NCBI RefSeq assembly: GCF_000585375.1 | Contig: NZ_KK073874.1 | Span: 3,906,001-3,970,000, forward strand | Origin: Cryptosporangium arvum DSM 44712 | Lineage (GTDB): Bacteria; Actinomycetota; Actinomycetes; Mycobacteriales; Cryptosporangiaceae | Length of the DNA: 64,000 nt | Reading direction: 5' to 3' | Shown here: in pieces, positions 8,313 to 15,423 of the stretch | Numbering within the stretch: position 1 is the stretch's first letter | Layout: each line of letters starts with the position of its first letter | The notes under the pieces: model-generated | Database searches by the model: none | Seen by the model: only the letters and a program-made list of their open reading frames with translations | What the model was told of the DNA's origin: nothing | Program-made: the position numbers and the translations under genes

Positions 8313-9026
8313 TCAGCGCGGAGCCCGGTCGGCCTCCGGGTGAACCGGCAGCGGCCGGCTCGCGATCAGGCCACGGCGGTCGGACCAGCGGAACACCCGC
8401 CGAATCGGGTTCGAGCGCGCTCCCTTGACCGACTGCCGGACATCGACGGCGCCGGAGCGGGCGTCGATGCCTTGCACGACCCACTTCGCGTTCGCCTTGA
8501 ACTCCGTGGACGTCACGTAGTCGCGGACGTAGGGCCGGTAGTTGATCTTGCCGTGGTAGCCGTACACCTTCTTGAAGCTGTAGACGTAGTACCAGGTGTA
8601 GCCGACGGTGGTTTTGGTCGTCAGGCAGTTGAACTGGATCAGCTGGTCCGGCTGACCGTCCCGGGTCACATCGGCGGTGTCGACCTTGCGGACGTAGATC
8701 GAGTGGCGGCCGAGCTGGACCTTCCCGAAGTCGCTCTCGGCCGGCGTCTGCCGCTGGAACGACAGCCGCCCACCGGGGCACCTGCTGCCGTCCGGCAGGC
8801 GCGGGGTCGTCCACGGCACGTCCAGCGTCGCCTTCCGCCAGTCGAACTTCTCCGGCGAACTCGCGATCGTGAGCGACCGCTGGCCCGGCGGGGGCGCGCT
8901 CGCTGCCGTGGTCGGCGTCCCGGCCGCGGCCGCCGGGGCGCTGATCGCCGCACCTCCGGTCGCCGCGGCCACGACCGCGATCGCGGCCGCAGCAGCCCAC
9001 CGGCTACGTATTGTCCTGCTGGTCAT
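8313..9026 (-). CDS. Secreted protein of unknown function
   Basis: ATG at 9026 follows GGGGAGAA by 5 nt. The first 35 residues are a Sec signal peptide (MTSRTIRSRW, a long alanine/valine core, then SAPAAAAG). The mature protein (about 200 aa) is rich in tyrosine, lysine and strands (YTWYYVYSFKKVYGYHGK, YVRDYVTSTEF) and contains one DVTRDGQPDQLIQFNC segment that resembles an FG-GAP/calcium-loop motif. Two cysteines in the mature chain could pair. I do not recognise the family. Confidence 0.7.
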   Translation of the reverse strand: MTSRTIRSRWAAAAAIAVVAAATGGAAISAPAAAAGTPTTAASAPPPGQRSLTIASSPEKFDWRKATLDVPWTTPRLPDGSRCPGGRLSFQRQTPAESDFGKVQLGRHSIYVRKVDTADVTRDGQPDQLIQFNCLTTKTTVGYTWYYVYSFKKVYGYHGKINYRPYVRDYVTSTEFKANAKWVVQGIDARSGAVDVRQSVKGARSNPIRRVFRWSDRRGLIASRPLPVHPEADRAPR

Positions 9027-9295
9027 CTCGGTTCTCCCCGTTCCCACCGGATCGTCCGGTGACATCGGAGAGCATGCGCACGGCGTCGGGCGCCTCGCCA
9101 TTCGTCGTCGGCTGTCTGACAGGCACGCAACGGAACGACACCCGCTCGGTGGCGGAGCGGACGGTGCGTGCTGGGCCTGTCGGCCTCGTAAGAGGGACCC
9201 CTGGGCCTGGTGCGTGCCGTCGCTACGATCCTGATCGGACGGCCGACGGCCGAACGTTCGACTCCACGGGGAGTTGTGAAGACAAGGAGACGTCC

Positions 9296-9520
9296 GTGAA
9301 GCGATGGATCGCACGACTAGCCGTTCCGGTGATGATCGGCGGCGCGACGCTGGGGATCGCGGCCCCGGCCTCGGCGGGACAGTGGGTGTCAGGCGGGCAC
9401 TACGAGTACCTCAGCGGGTGTCTCAACGTCGGAGCCGCTCGGTACGCGCACGGGCTCTACGAGAGGTACGCCTGCGAGCGTGACTCGCCGGGATATCTGC
9501 TTCGGGGCTACATCGCCTGA
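9296..9520 (+). CDS. Small secreted two-cysteine protein
   Basis: GTG at 9296 follows AAGGAG by 6 nt. The 74-aa product has a clear signal peptide (VKRWIARLAVPVMIGGATLG, cleavage after APASAG) and a mature chain of about 45 residues with two cysteines 18 residues apart (GCLNVG and YACERD) and a C-terminal GYLLRGYIA. It has the same layout as the product of 22441-22674: signal peptide, G-x-Y near the start, first Cys in a helix-like segment, Y-x-C second Cys, and a hydrophobic, aromatic tail. Such mini-proteins are common in filamentous actinomycetes; the role is unknown. A strong hairpin follows the stop. Confidence 0.75.
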   Translation: MKRWIARLAVPVMIGGATLGIAAPASAGQWVSGGHYEYLSGCLNVGAARYAHGLYERYACERDSPGYLLRGYIA

Positions 9521-9529
9521 GTCATCCCC

Positions 9530-9560
9530 GGGCGCCGCGGTCTTACCGGCCGCGGCGCCC
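9530..9560 (+). terminator. Hairpin after small secreted protein gene
   Basis: An 11-bp perfect GC stem (GGGCGCCGCGG paired with CCGCGGCGCCC) with a 9-nt loop begins 9 nt after the stop codon at 9520. There is no T-run, as is usual for intrinsic terminators in high-GC actinomycetes. Confidence 0.7.
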
Positions 9561-9694
9561 ACGCCTTCACTTCGACCCACAGCTCGTTGAGCCCACGCAG
9601 CCAGTAACGGTGCATCCGAGCGTTCTCCGTGGTTCGCCGAGCCGGTGCGTCGGTGGTCCGGGGATGCCGTGGACCGGCGACTCGTAGCGCCGCG

Positions 9695-10435
9695 CTACAG
9701 GATGGTTCGTCCACCGTCGACGGCCAGCGTCGCCCCGGTGATGTAGCTGGCCCTGGGCGAGGCCAGGAACGCCACCGCCTCCGCGATCTCGTGGGGTTGA
9801 GCGGCGCGGCCGAGGACGCTGTTCTTCGTTCCGATGGCCTCGACGGTTTCCCGCCCGCTGGCGTTCACGACGCCATCCGAGAGGAAGGTTCCGGGTGCGA
9901 CGGTGTTGAAGCGGACACCCGACGCCGCGAACTCCTTCGCCCAGGTACGGGTGAAGGATTCCATCGCGGCCTTGGTGCCGCTGTACACCCCGAGGCCGGG
10001 TTCGGCCTGCCGGACCGCGTGGGTGGAGATGTTCACGACGCTGCCGCCTCCCCGCTCGATCATCGTCGGCAGCAGCGCCTTGGTCAGGAAGTACGGCGCT
10101 CGTACGTTCACCGCGAACAGCAGGTCGAAGGGCTCGGTCTCCTGCTCGAGGGTGTGCGCTGCGGGAAAGATGCCGGCGTTGTTGACGAGAACGTCGACGG
10201 GGCCCGCGGCCTCGGCCAGGCCCTGGACCGAGGCGGAATCGGCCAGGTCGGCCCGGACGAAGCGCGCGGTGCCTCCGGCTGCCTCGATCTCGCGCACGAC
10301 GGTGCTCCCGCGTTCGCTGTCGCGCCCGGAGACGATCACCGATGCGCCTCGTTCGGCGAGCAGCCGCGCCGTCGCGCGCCCGGCGCCGTTGGTGGTGGAG
10401 CCGGTCACCAGCGCGACGAGATTCTCGAAATCCAT
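9695..10435 (-). CDS. Short-chain dehydrogenase/reductase
   Basis: The 246-aa SDR has the cofactor motif VTGSTTNGAGRA, the structural VLVNNAGIF, the catalytic serine in VVNISTHA, the YSGTKAA Tyr/Lys pair and a C-terminal YITGATLAVDGGRT, as in FabG-like classical SDRs. ATG 10435 follows GGGGGAAA. An unusual TN insertion sits inside the glycine-rich loop. It is transcribed away from a LysR gene, a common arrangement in which the LysR protein controls the SDR. Substrate unknown. Confidence 0.88.
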   Translation of the reverse strand: MDFENLVALVTGSTTNGAGRATARLLAERGASVIVSGRDSERGSTVVREIEAAGGTARFVRADLADSASVQGLAEAAGPVDVLVNNAGIFPAAHTLEQETEPFDLLFAVNVRAPYFLTKALLPTMIERGGGSVVNISTHAVRQAEPGLGVYSGTKAAMESFTRTWAKEFAASGVRFNTVAPGTFLSDGVVNASGRETVEAIGTKNSVLGRAAQPHEIAEAVAFLASPRASYITGATLAVDGGRTIL

Positions 10436-10532
10436 AGGATTTTCCCCCTGTAGTAATGGACGTTTCTCCCGGTGGCGCCGGCCGGTGGGAGGAGAGCTCC
10501 GCAACCGCGAGCCACGCTATGAGGGGACAGCC

Positions 10533-10566
10533 ATAGAATCAAATAATCGAATACGATGATCTATAT
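10533..10566. promoter_or_regulatory. AT-rich divergent promoter with imperfect inverted repeat
   Basis: Between the SDR and LysR starts lies a conspicuously AT-rich patch. ATAGAATC at 10533-10540 is mirrored by GATCTAT at 10558-10564, an imperfect dyad of the size LysR-type regulators bind, and TATATAA-like sequence at 10561-10567 could serve as a -10 element. Its position between divergent genes supports an operator role; binding is inferred. Confidence 0.45.
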
Positions 10567-10601
10567 AAGTGTTCTCTATGTCAGTTCGGAGCAGTGGGCA
10601 C

Positions 10602-11510
10602 GTGAACCTGCGGCAGTACGAATACGCCCTGACCGTCGCCGAAGAAGGCTCCATGACGGCGGCAGCGGAGCGCCTGCGCGTATCGCAACCGTCCTTGTCG
10701 CAGCAGATCGGCGCTCTGGAGAAGCACCTGGGCGTTCGGCTGTTCACCCGCACCCCGAGCGGAATGGCGGTGACGGTCGCCGGGCGGGCTTTCCTCGCGG
10801 AGGCGAGGATCGCGACCACCGCATCCCGCCGGGCACTCGCGGCAGCCCGCGCGGCCGACGGAGATCTGGCCGGCGAACTCATCATCGCGGTGCACATGGG
10901 TCTGGGTGCGCGCCAGCTGCCCCGGGCGCTGGGGCGACTGCGTCAGCGCTACCCGAAGCTCCGGGTGACCCTCCACGAGGAGCCCGATCCCACGGAGATG
11001 GAGCGACTGGCCCGGGAGGGCACCCTGGACGCCATTCTCGTGCACCGGATCCCCGCCGGGTGCACGTTCGACACCCATGTGCTGGGCGAGGAGTCCTACG
11101 TCGCCGTGCTGCCGGACGGGCATCCGAAGCTGGCCGGCGGGACGGCCCTGAGCCTCGACGATCTGGTGACGGAGGGATGGGTGCGATTCCGCCGAACGAG
11201 CAAGCTCGACGACTATCTCGCCCGACTGCTCGACGACACGGGAACCAGCCCGACCATCGTGGCCAGCGCCTCGCAGATCACCACCGCGGTGCGACTCGCG
11301 GCGCAAGGCCTCGGCGTCACCGTGGTCCCGGCCTCGGCCGTCCCCGAAGGCCTCGAAAGGCTGGCCCGTCCTCTTCTGCCGCCGCTCACCGAGCCGGTTC
11401 TGCTCGGGTTGCGGCGCCACCCGGGGCCGGCGGAGAAGGTGCTGCTCGACCACCTCCGCCAGGAGGACTGGCGCGGCGTGGACGTCCCTGCCCCACCGGC
11501 GTCGACCTGA
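10602..11510 (+). CDS. LysR-family transcription regulator
   Basis: The product begins VNLRQYEYALTVAEEGSMTA, the classic LysR winged-helix N-terminus with recognition helix SQPSLSQQIGALEKHLG, followed by a substrate-binding domain (about residues 85-290, with ASQITTAVRLAAQGLGVTVV). GTG 10602 is chosen because LysR proteins start at this point and a GGAG lies 10 nt upstream; an in-frame ATG at 10578 is an alternative. It is divergent from the SDR at 9695-10435, which it probably controls together with itself. The effector is unknown. Confidence 0.88.
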   Translation: MNLRQYEYALTVAEEGSMTAAAERLRVSQPSLSQQIGALEKHLGVRLFTRTPSGMAVTVAGRAFLAEARIATTASRRALAAARAADGDLAGELIIAVHMGLGARQLPRALGRLRQRYPKLRVTLHEEPDPTEMERLAREGTLDAILVHRIPAGCTFDTHVLGEESYVAVLPDGHPKLAGGTALSLDDLVTEGWVRFRRTSKLDDYLARLLDDTGTSPTIVASASQITTAVRLAAQGLGVTVVPASAVPEGLERLARPLLPPLTEPVLLGLRRHPGPAEKVLLDHLRQEDWRGVDVPAPPAST

Positions 11511-11656
11511 CCTGCGCGGGCGAGGTCGCGATCGCCGAGGCCGGCACCCGCCTGGTCATCGCGGTCGGCGACGCGCAGCCGGGCCGGACGCCACCGGGAG
11601 TCGCTCCGCACGGACGTTCTCGGGGCCACTGTCGGTTTGCGTTACGGTGGTGCCCC

Positions 11657-11881
11657 GTGAAGCGACAGCGGGTGGGCTCCTCGCTCGTGGAGGACGTGCA
11701 GGCCGAGCCGCGGGAAGAGGTTCTGCCGGGGTTGCACTCCCTGCCCGATGCCGTCCGGGACTCCGTGGTCGCCGCCTACCAGCGCGCCCTCACCCCGGTG
11801 TTCCTCTACCTGGTACCGCTGTTCGCCGTCGGTGTCGTGCTGGCCCTTCCTTTGCCGGAGAAGGAGCTCGCGGACACCTGA
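11657..11881 (+). pseudogene. C-terminal remnant of an MFS drug exporter
   Basis: Only about 75 codons are left. The segment LPDAVRDSVVAAYQRALTPV followed by FLYLVPLFAVGVVLALPLPE and ending KELADT is the last helix and cytoplasmic tail of a 14-helix (DHA2/EmrB-type) MFS transporter. The upstream DNA in this frame does not continue the protein, so about 85% of the gene is lost. The GTG at 11657 may simply be an internal valine. Confidence 0.65.
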
Positions 11882-11981
11882 TGTGCCGACCACCCGCATG
11901 CGTCGAAGGGGTGATCGCGCCCTGACCTGACCCGGGTTCCCCGGTCGTGTGGCGGCGGGACGCCGGTAGTGTTCCCGGATC

Positions 11982-12457
11982 GTGGAGTCGACCTGGTGGA
12001 CGTGCTCGGCCGCGTTCGGGGCAGATCTGCTGATCGCGGTGGTGACCTCGCCGGCGGGGGTGTCGGGGCGGTCTTCCTGCTGCCGGTGCGGCTGAGCGTG
12101 TTGCCGGTGCGGTGACTCCGACGAATTCGTTGTTCAACGTGGTGGCCGGGCCGGGTGCGCTGTGGCGGTATGCCCGTACCGGGCAGCTGCGCGGCCGGTT
12201 GACCCGGCAGTTGCCCTGGTCTCTGGCGGTGTTTCCGGACGGTGCGACGCCGACCGGCGACTCCGAGGCGGGAGTGGCCCGGTGCGGTGATCACCGGGCT
12301 GGCGCCCCGTACTGGGAGCTCGGGCTGCTCGCCGGCGCCGGCGGACTGGTCGGCGGGTACGCCGGGTCCGGCTGCAGCCGAGGCTCCCGAGACGCTGCTG
12401 CGGGTCCTGCTGGGCGTCGTCGCGACTGGTACCGGTCTGCTGTACCTGGTCCGGTGA
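11982..12457 (+). pseudogene. Degraded TauE/SafE-family membrane permease
   Basis: Pieces of one TauE/SafE (DUF81) permease are spread over three frames. DLLIAVVTSPAGVSG (from 11982) is followed after a frameshift by FLLPVRLSVLPVR. TPTNSLFNVVAGPGALWRYA with RTGQLRGRLTRQL starts near 12115. YWELGLLAGAGGLVGGYAG ends near 12366. The tail APETLLRVLLGVVATGTGLL, ending in YLVR, appears in another frame to 12457. The middle of the protein is missing. It lies next to arsC and may once have belonged to the arsenic or sulfur export set. Confidence 0.7.
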
Positions 12458-12468
12458 GCCGCCGGATG

Positions 12469-12909
12469 TCAGCGGCGAGTCAGGTCGGTGAGCAGGGTCT
12501 CGACGTGGCCGCGGATCTCGTCGCGGATTTTCCGGACGACGCCGACGTCCTGGCCGGCGGGGTCGGTGAGGTTCCAGTCTTCGTAGCGTTTGCCGGGGAA
12601 CACGGGGCAGGCGTCGCCGCAGCCCATGGTGATGACGACGTCGGAGGCTCGGACGTCGTCGACGGTGAGGATCGTGGGTTTCTGGTCGGTGAGGTCGATG
12701 CCGACCTCGCGCATCGCCTCGACCGCGGCGGGGTTGATCGTCTCGGCGGGCGCCGACCCGGCTGACCGGACCTCGACGGTGTCACCGGCCAGGTGGGTGA
12801 GCCATCCGGCGGCCATCTGGGAGCGCCCGGCATTGTGGACGCAGACGAACAGAACGCTGGGCTTGCCGCCCAGTGCGGTCTCCGCGCCGGTCGACGGCAT
12901 TTCGGTCAT
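12469..12909 (-). CDS. arsC: Arsenate reductase, low-molecular-weight phosphatase fold
   Basis: The 146-aa protein opens with SVLFVCVHNAGRSQMAAGW, the CX5R phosphate loop of thioredoxin/mycothiol-linked ArsC, and carries the redox pair region ITMGCGDACPVFPGKRYEDW and the NLTDPAGQD catalytic aspartate loop. It reduces arsenate to arsenite in the cytosol. ATG 12909 lies 2 nt after the TGA of the aquaporin gene, so it is the last gene of the arsM-aqpS-arsC operon. The two C-terminal-side cysteines (GCGDAC) suggest a disulfide-relay mechanism. Confidence 0.92.
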   Translation of the reverse strand: MTEMPSTGAETALGGKPSVLFVCVHNAGRSQMAAGWLTHLAGDTVEVRSAGSAPAETINPAAVEAMREVGIDLTDQKPTILTVDDVRASDVVITMGCGDACPVFPGKRYEDWNLTDPAGQDVGVVRKIRDEIRGHVETLLTDLTRR

Positions 12910-12911
12910 CG

Positions 12912-13715
12912 TCAGTTCCTCTCGGGGAGCACGGTGCGGTTTTCCGTGATGTCGTCGTGGTGCGTGACGAAAGGGTCGTCGTCCACGATGTTCCTGCCGG
13001 TGGGGTAGAGCGCGGCGACGAGGCCGACGGCCAGGACGAGGCCGAGGAGTTGGGCGGCGACGAAGGCCGGGACCGAGGCGGGCGCGATGCCGGCGACGGT
13101 GTCGCTGAACGCGCGGCCGATCGTGACGGCGGGGTTCGCGAAGCTGGTGGAGGAGGTGAACCAGTAGGCGCCGCCGATCCACGCCGCGACCGCGGCCGGG
13201 GCGAGGGCGGTGCGGTGCGAGTAGGTCAGTGCGGCGATGAGCAGGAGCAGCCCGGTGGTGGCGACGATCTCGCCGAGCCAGAGCGGCCCGCCGGTCCGGT
13301 CGTGCGAGGCCGCGGTGACCGCCGGGAGGCCGAACATGGTGTTGGCCAGGATCGCGCCGCCGATCGCGCCGAGGACCTGCGCGGCGGTATAGACGGCCAG
13401 CTCGGACGGGCGCAGGCCGGTCCCGGTCCGGCGGCCCAGCCACCAGTCCGCCGCGGAGACCACCGGATTGAAGTGCGCGCCGGACACCGGCCCGAACATC
13501 AGGATCAGCGCCGCCAGCGCGAACACCGTCGCCAGCGAGTTGGCCAGCAACTGCAACCCCGGCTGCCCCGGGGCCAGCCGGACGGCCATGATCCCCGACC
13601 CGATCACGGCGGTGACCAGCAGACCGGTGCCGAGGAACTCCGCGAGTAGCCGACGGCTCAGTTCCACCCCGGCGGTGGGCGCGGGGCGGATCTGCGGGGC
13701 GGGATCAGCTGCCAC
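12912..13715 (-). CDS. aqpS: Arsenic-linked aquaglyceroporin
   Basis: The 267-aa protein has six membrane helices and the two pore motifs of the MIP family: NPV in GAHFNPVVSAAD and NPA in TSFANPAVTIGR. MIP channels inside ars operons carry arsenite out of the cell down its gradient, taking the place of ArsB/Acr3; no such pump is seen here. The GTG at 13715 overlaps the TAG of arsM by 1 nt (TAGTG). A histidine-rich, acidic tail follows the last helix. The gene symbol is by analogy with the AqpS arrangement. Confidence 0.88.
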   Translation of the reverse strand: MAADPAPQIRPAPTAGVELSRRLLAEFLGTGLLVTAVIGSGIMAVRLAPGQPGLQLLANSLATVFALAALILMFGPVSGAHFNPVVSAADWWLGRRTGTGLRPSELAVYTAAQVLGAIGGAILANTMFGLPAVTAASHDRTGGPLWLGEIVATTGLLLLIAALTYSHRTALAPAAVAAWIGGAYWFTSSTSFANPAVTIGRAFSDTVAGIAPASVPAFVAAQLLGLVLAVGLVAALYPTGRNIVDDDPFVTHHDDITENRTVLPERN

Positions 13716-14587
13716 TAGCAGCAGCCGCCGGACGACCGGTCCGTCGTCCGACCGGTCGCGGTGAGTTCGGTCGCGGTGAGTTCGGTCGCGGTGAGATCGG
13801 CCGCTGGGGCGGTGGGTTTGGTGGCGCGGATGATCGCGCCGTGCAGCCCGTCCCCGGCTTCGTGGGTGAACGCCACGCTGGCGTCGGTGAAACCGGCCGC
13901 GGCCAGGCCGTCGAGGTACTCGGTGCGGGAGAGCGCCCCGGCGATGCAGCCGACGTAGCTGCCGCGTTCGGCCCGGTCGGCCGCGCTGAGGTGGTCCTCG
14001 GCGACGACGTCGCTGATCCCGATCCGCCCGCCCGGGGCGAGCACCCGGAACATCTCGGCCAGCACCGCGCTCTTGTCGGTGGACAGGTTGATCACGCAGT
14101 TGGAGATCACCACGTCGATCGAGCCGGCCGGCAGCGGGATCGCCTCGATCTGGCCCTTGAGGAACTCGACGTTCGTCGCTCCGGCTTTCGCCGCGTTCGC
14201 GCGGGCCAGCGCGAGCATCTCGTCGGTCATGTCCAGACCGAACGCCCGGCCGGTCGGCCCGACCCGGCGGGCGGAGAGCAGCACGTCGATGCCGCCACCG
14301 GACCCGAGGTCCAGGACGCGTTCGCCGGGTTCGAGGTCAGCGACCGCGAGCGGGTTGCCGCAGCCCAGCGACGCCGCGACGGCCTCGGCGGGCAGACCGT
14401 CGGTGTCGTCGCCGTAGAGGCCGGCACCGAACCGCTCGTCGATCTCCAACGCCTCCGGCGGCCCGCTCCGGTCGCTCGGGCCGCAACACGACGCGTCGTC
14501 GGTCGCCCCGTCGAGAACCGTCAGCGCCGCCTGGGCGTAGCGGTCGCGGACCTGCTCGCGCAGGGCGTTCTGCGTGTCGTCGCTCAT
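13715..14587 (-). CDS. arsM: Arsenite S-adenosylmethionine methyltransferase
   Basis: The 290-aa class I methyltransferase shows the SAM motif RVLDLGSGGGIDVLL and the conserved arsenic-binding cysteines of ArsM: SCCGPS near residue 35, SNCVINLS near 165 and YVGCIAGAL near 215. It turns arsenite into methylated, partly volatile species. The C-terminus is unusual: after the catalytic domain comes a run of three TATEL/TATGR-like repeats and a final SSGGCC. ATG 14587 is used; an in-frame ATG at 14599 is possible. It is the first gene of the minus-strand operon, divergent from arsR. Confidence 0.92.
   Translation of the reverse strand: MSDDTQNALREQVRDRYAQAALTVLDGATDDASCCGPSDRSGPPEALEIDERFGAGLYGDDTDGLPAEAVAASLGCGNPLAVADLEPGERVLDLGSGGGIDVLLSARRVGPTGRAFGLDMTDEMLALARANAAKAGATNVEFLKGQIEAIPLPAGSIDVVISNCVINLSTDKSAVLAEMFRVLAPGGRIGISDVVAEDHLSAADRAERGSYVGCIAGALSRTEYLDGLAAAGFTDASVAFTHEAGDGLHGAIIRATKPTAPAADLTATELTATELTATGRTTDRSSGGCC
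13754..13798. repeat. Three 15-bp tandem repeats in the arsM 3' end
   Basis: GGTCGCGGTGAGTTC is repeated three times head to tail (the third copy has one change), encoding the repeated TATEL-like pentapeptides of the ArsM tail. It is in frame and so length-variable without breaking the gene. Confidence 0.9.
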
Positions 14588-14606
14588 GACACCATCCATC
14601 CGTAGA

Positions 14607-14661
14607 TATTGATGACCGTCGATGTGTGCCACTGTTGCTGATCCATCGACACTCGTCAATG
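14607..14661. promoter_or_regulatory. Paired ArsR operator candidates between arsM and arsR
   Basis: TATTGATGACCGTCGATG (14607-14624) and CATCGACACTCGTCAATG (14644-14661) are inverted relative to each other and match at 13 of 18 positions, both with TTGA and TCGATG ends typical of ArsR/SmtB sites. They occupy the 93-bp gap between the divergent arsM and arsR starts, so one repressor could control both directions. Confidence 0.7.
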
Positions 14662-14680
14662 CCTGAGGCAGACTGGGGTC

Positions 14681-15055
14681 ATGGCGACCTCTCCGGTGAC
14701 CGCGCCGACCCGCCCGGACGCGACCTCCGACGCGGCGTTGTGCTGCGCCCCGATCACCGGGACGCCGCTGTCCGCGTCGGAAGCGGACCAGCTCGCGGCG
14801 CTGCTCAAAGCCATCGCCGAGCCCACCCGGTTGCGGCTGTTGTCGCTGGTGGCCGCGCACGAGGGCGGCGAAGCGTGCGTCTGCGACCTGACCGACCCGG
14901 TCGGGCTCTCGCAGCCAACGGTGTCCCATCACCTCAAGGTCCTGGTCGATGCCGGTCTGCTGACCCGGGAGAAGCGCGGCGTCTGGGCGTACTACCGCCT
15001 CGTGCCCGGTCGGCTGTCCCAGATCAGCCAGGCACTGTCGGTGGCCTGCTGCTAG
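14681..15055 (+). CDS. arsR: ArsR/SmtB-family arsenite-responsive repressor
   Basis: The 124-aa protein has the winged-helix core AIAEPTRLRLLSLVA and the recognition helix SQPTVSHHLKVLVDAGLL. A CVC pair sits at the start of the alpha-3 region (GEACVCDLTD), the place of the ELCVCDL metal switch; additional CC pairs lie at both ends (ALCCAP near residue 21 and a terminal ACC). Arsenite binding to the cysteines would release it from the operator pair upstream. Divergent from arsM-aqpS-arsC. Confidence 0.92.
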   Translation: MATSPVTAPTRPDATSDAALCCAPITGTPLSASEADQLAALLKAIAEPTRLRLLSLVAAHEGGEACVCDLTDPVGLSQPTVSHHLKVLVDAGLLTREKRGVWAYYRLVPGRLSQISQALSVACC

Positions 15056-15423
15056 GCCGCGTCCTGCGGCTCCGCCCATCGAGATTCGCAGGACACCACC
15101 TAGCCAGGGGCTGGTGCTCGCGGGAACGGTGATCGCAACGCGGTCGATGGCGGCGCCGTCAGCGCGCGGCGATTCCGGCCGGGCCCGAGGCGGCGACGGA
15201 ACACAGCGGAGGGCCGGGCCCGCTGCCGGGATCTCGGCAAGCGACGGCCGAGGTCGGGGCGGCGCTCCGCGCGAGGCGGAGTCGGAGGCCGCGCGCGCCG
15301 CACCCTGGGCTCACCCGGGATTTTAACGGTCGTCTCAGATTCGCTCGGTGCGAGATGTAGCTCGTACCTCGGAGGCTCGCGATGGCCGTCGACGCCGCGC
15401 CGTCACGCGAGCGTCACCGTTTC
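15056..15423. other. Non-coding stretch after arsR
   Basis: There is no gene in these 368 bp. GTCCTGCG at 15061-15068 pairs with CGCAGGAC at 15087-15094, a modest hairpin 6 nt after the arsR stop that may end its transcript. The remainder is GC-rich without clear coding signal in either strand. Confidence 0.5.

Noticed and set aside
13754-13798. Operator iterons near aqpS
   Set aside because: The 15-bp repeats lie inside the arsM coding frame and translate into a regular pentapeptide repeat; no promoter is needed there because the operon is continuous.
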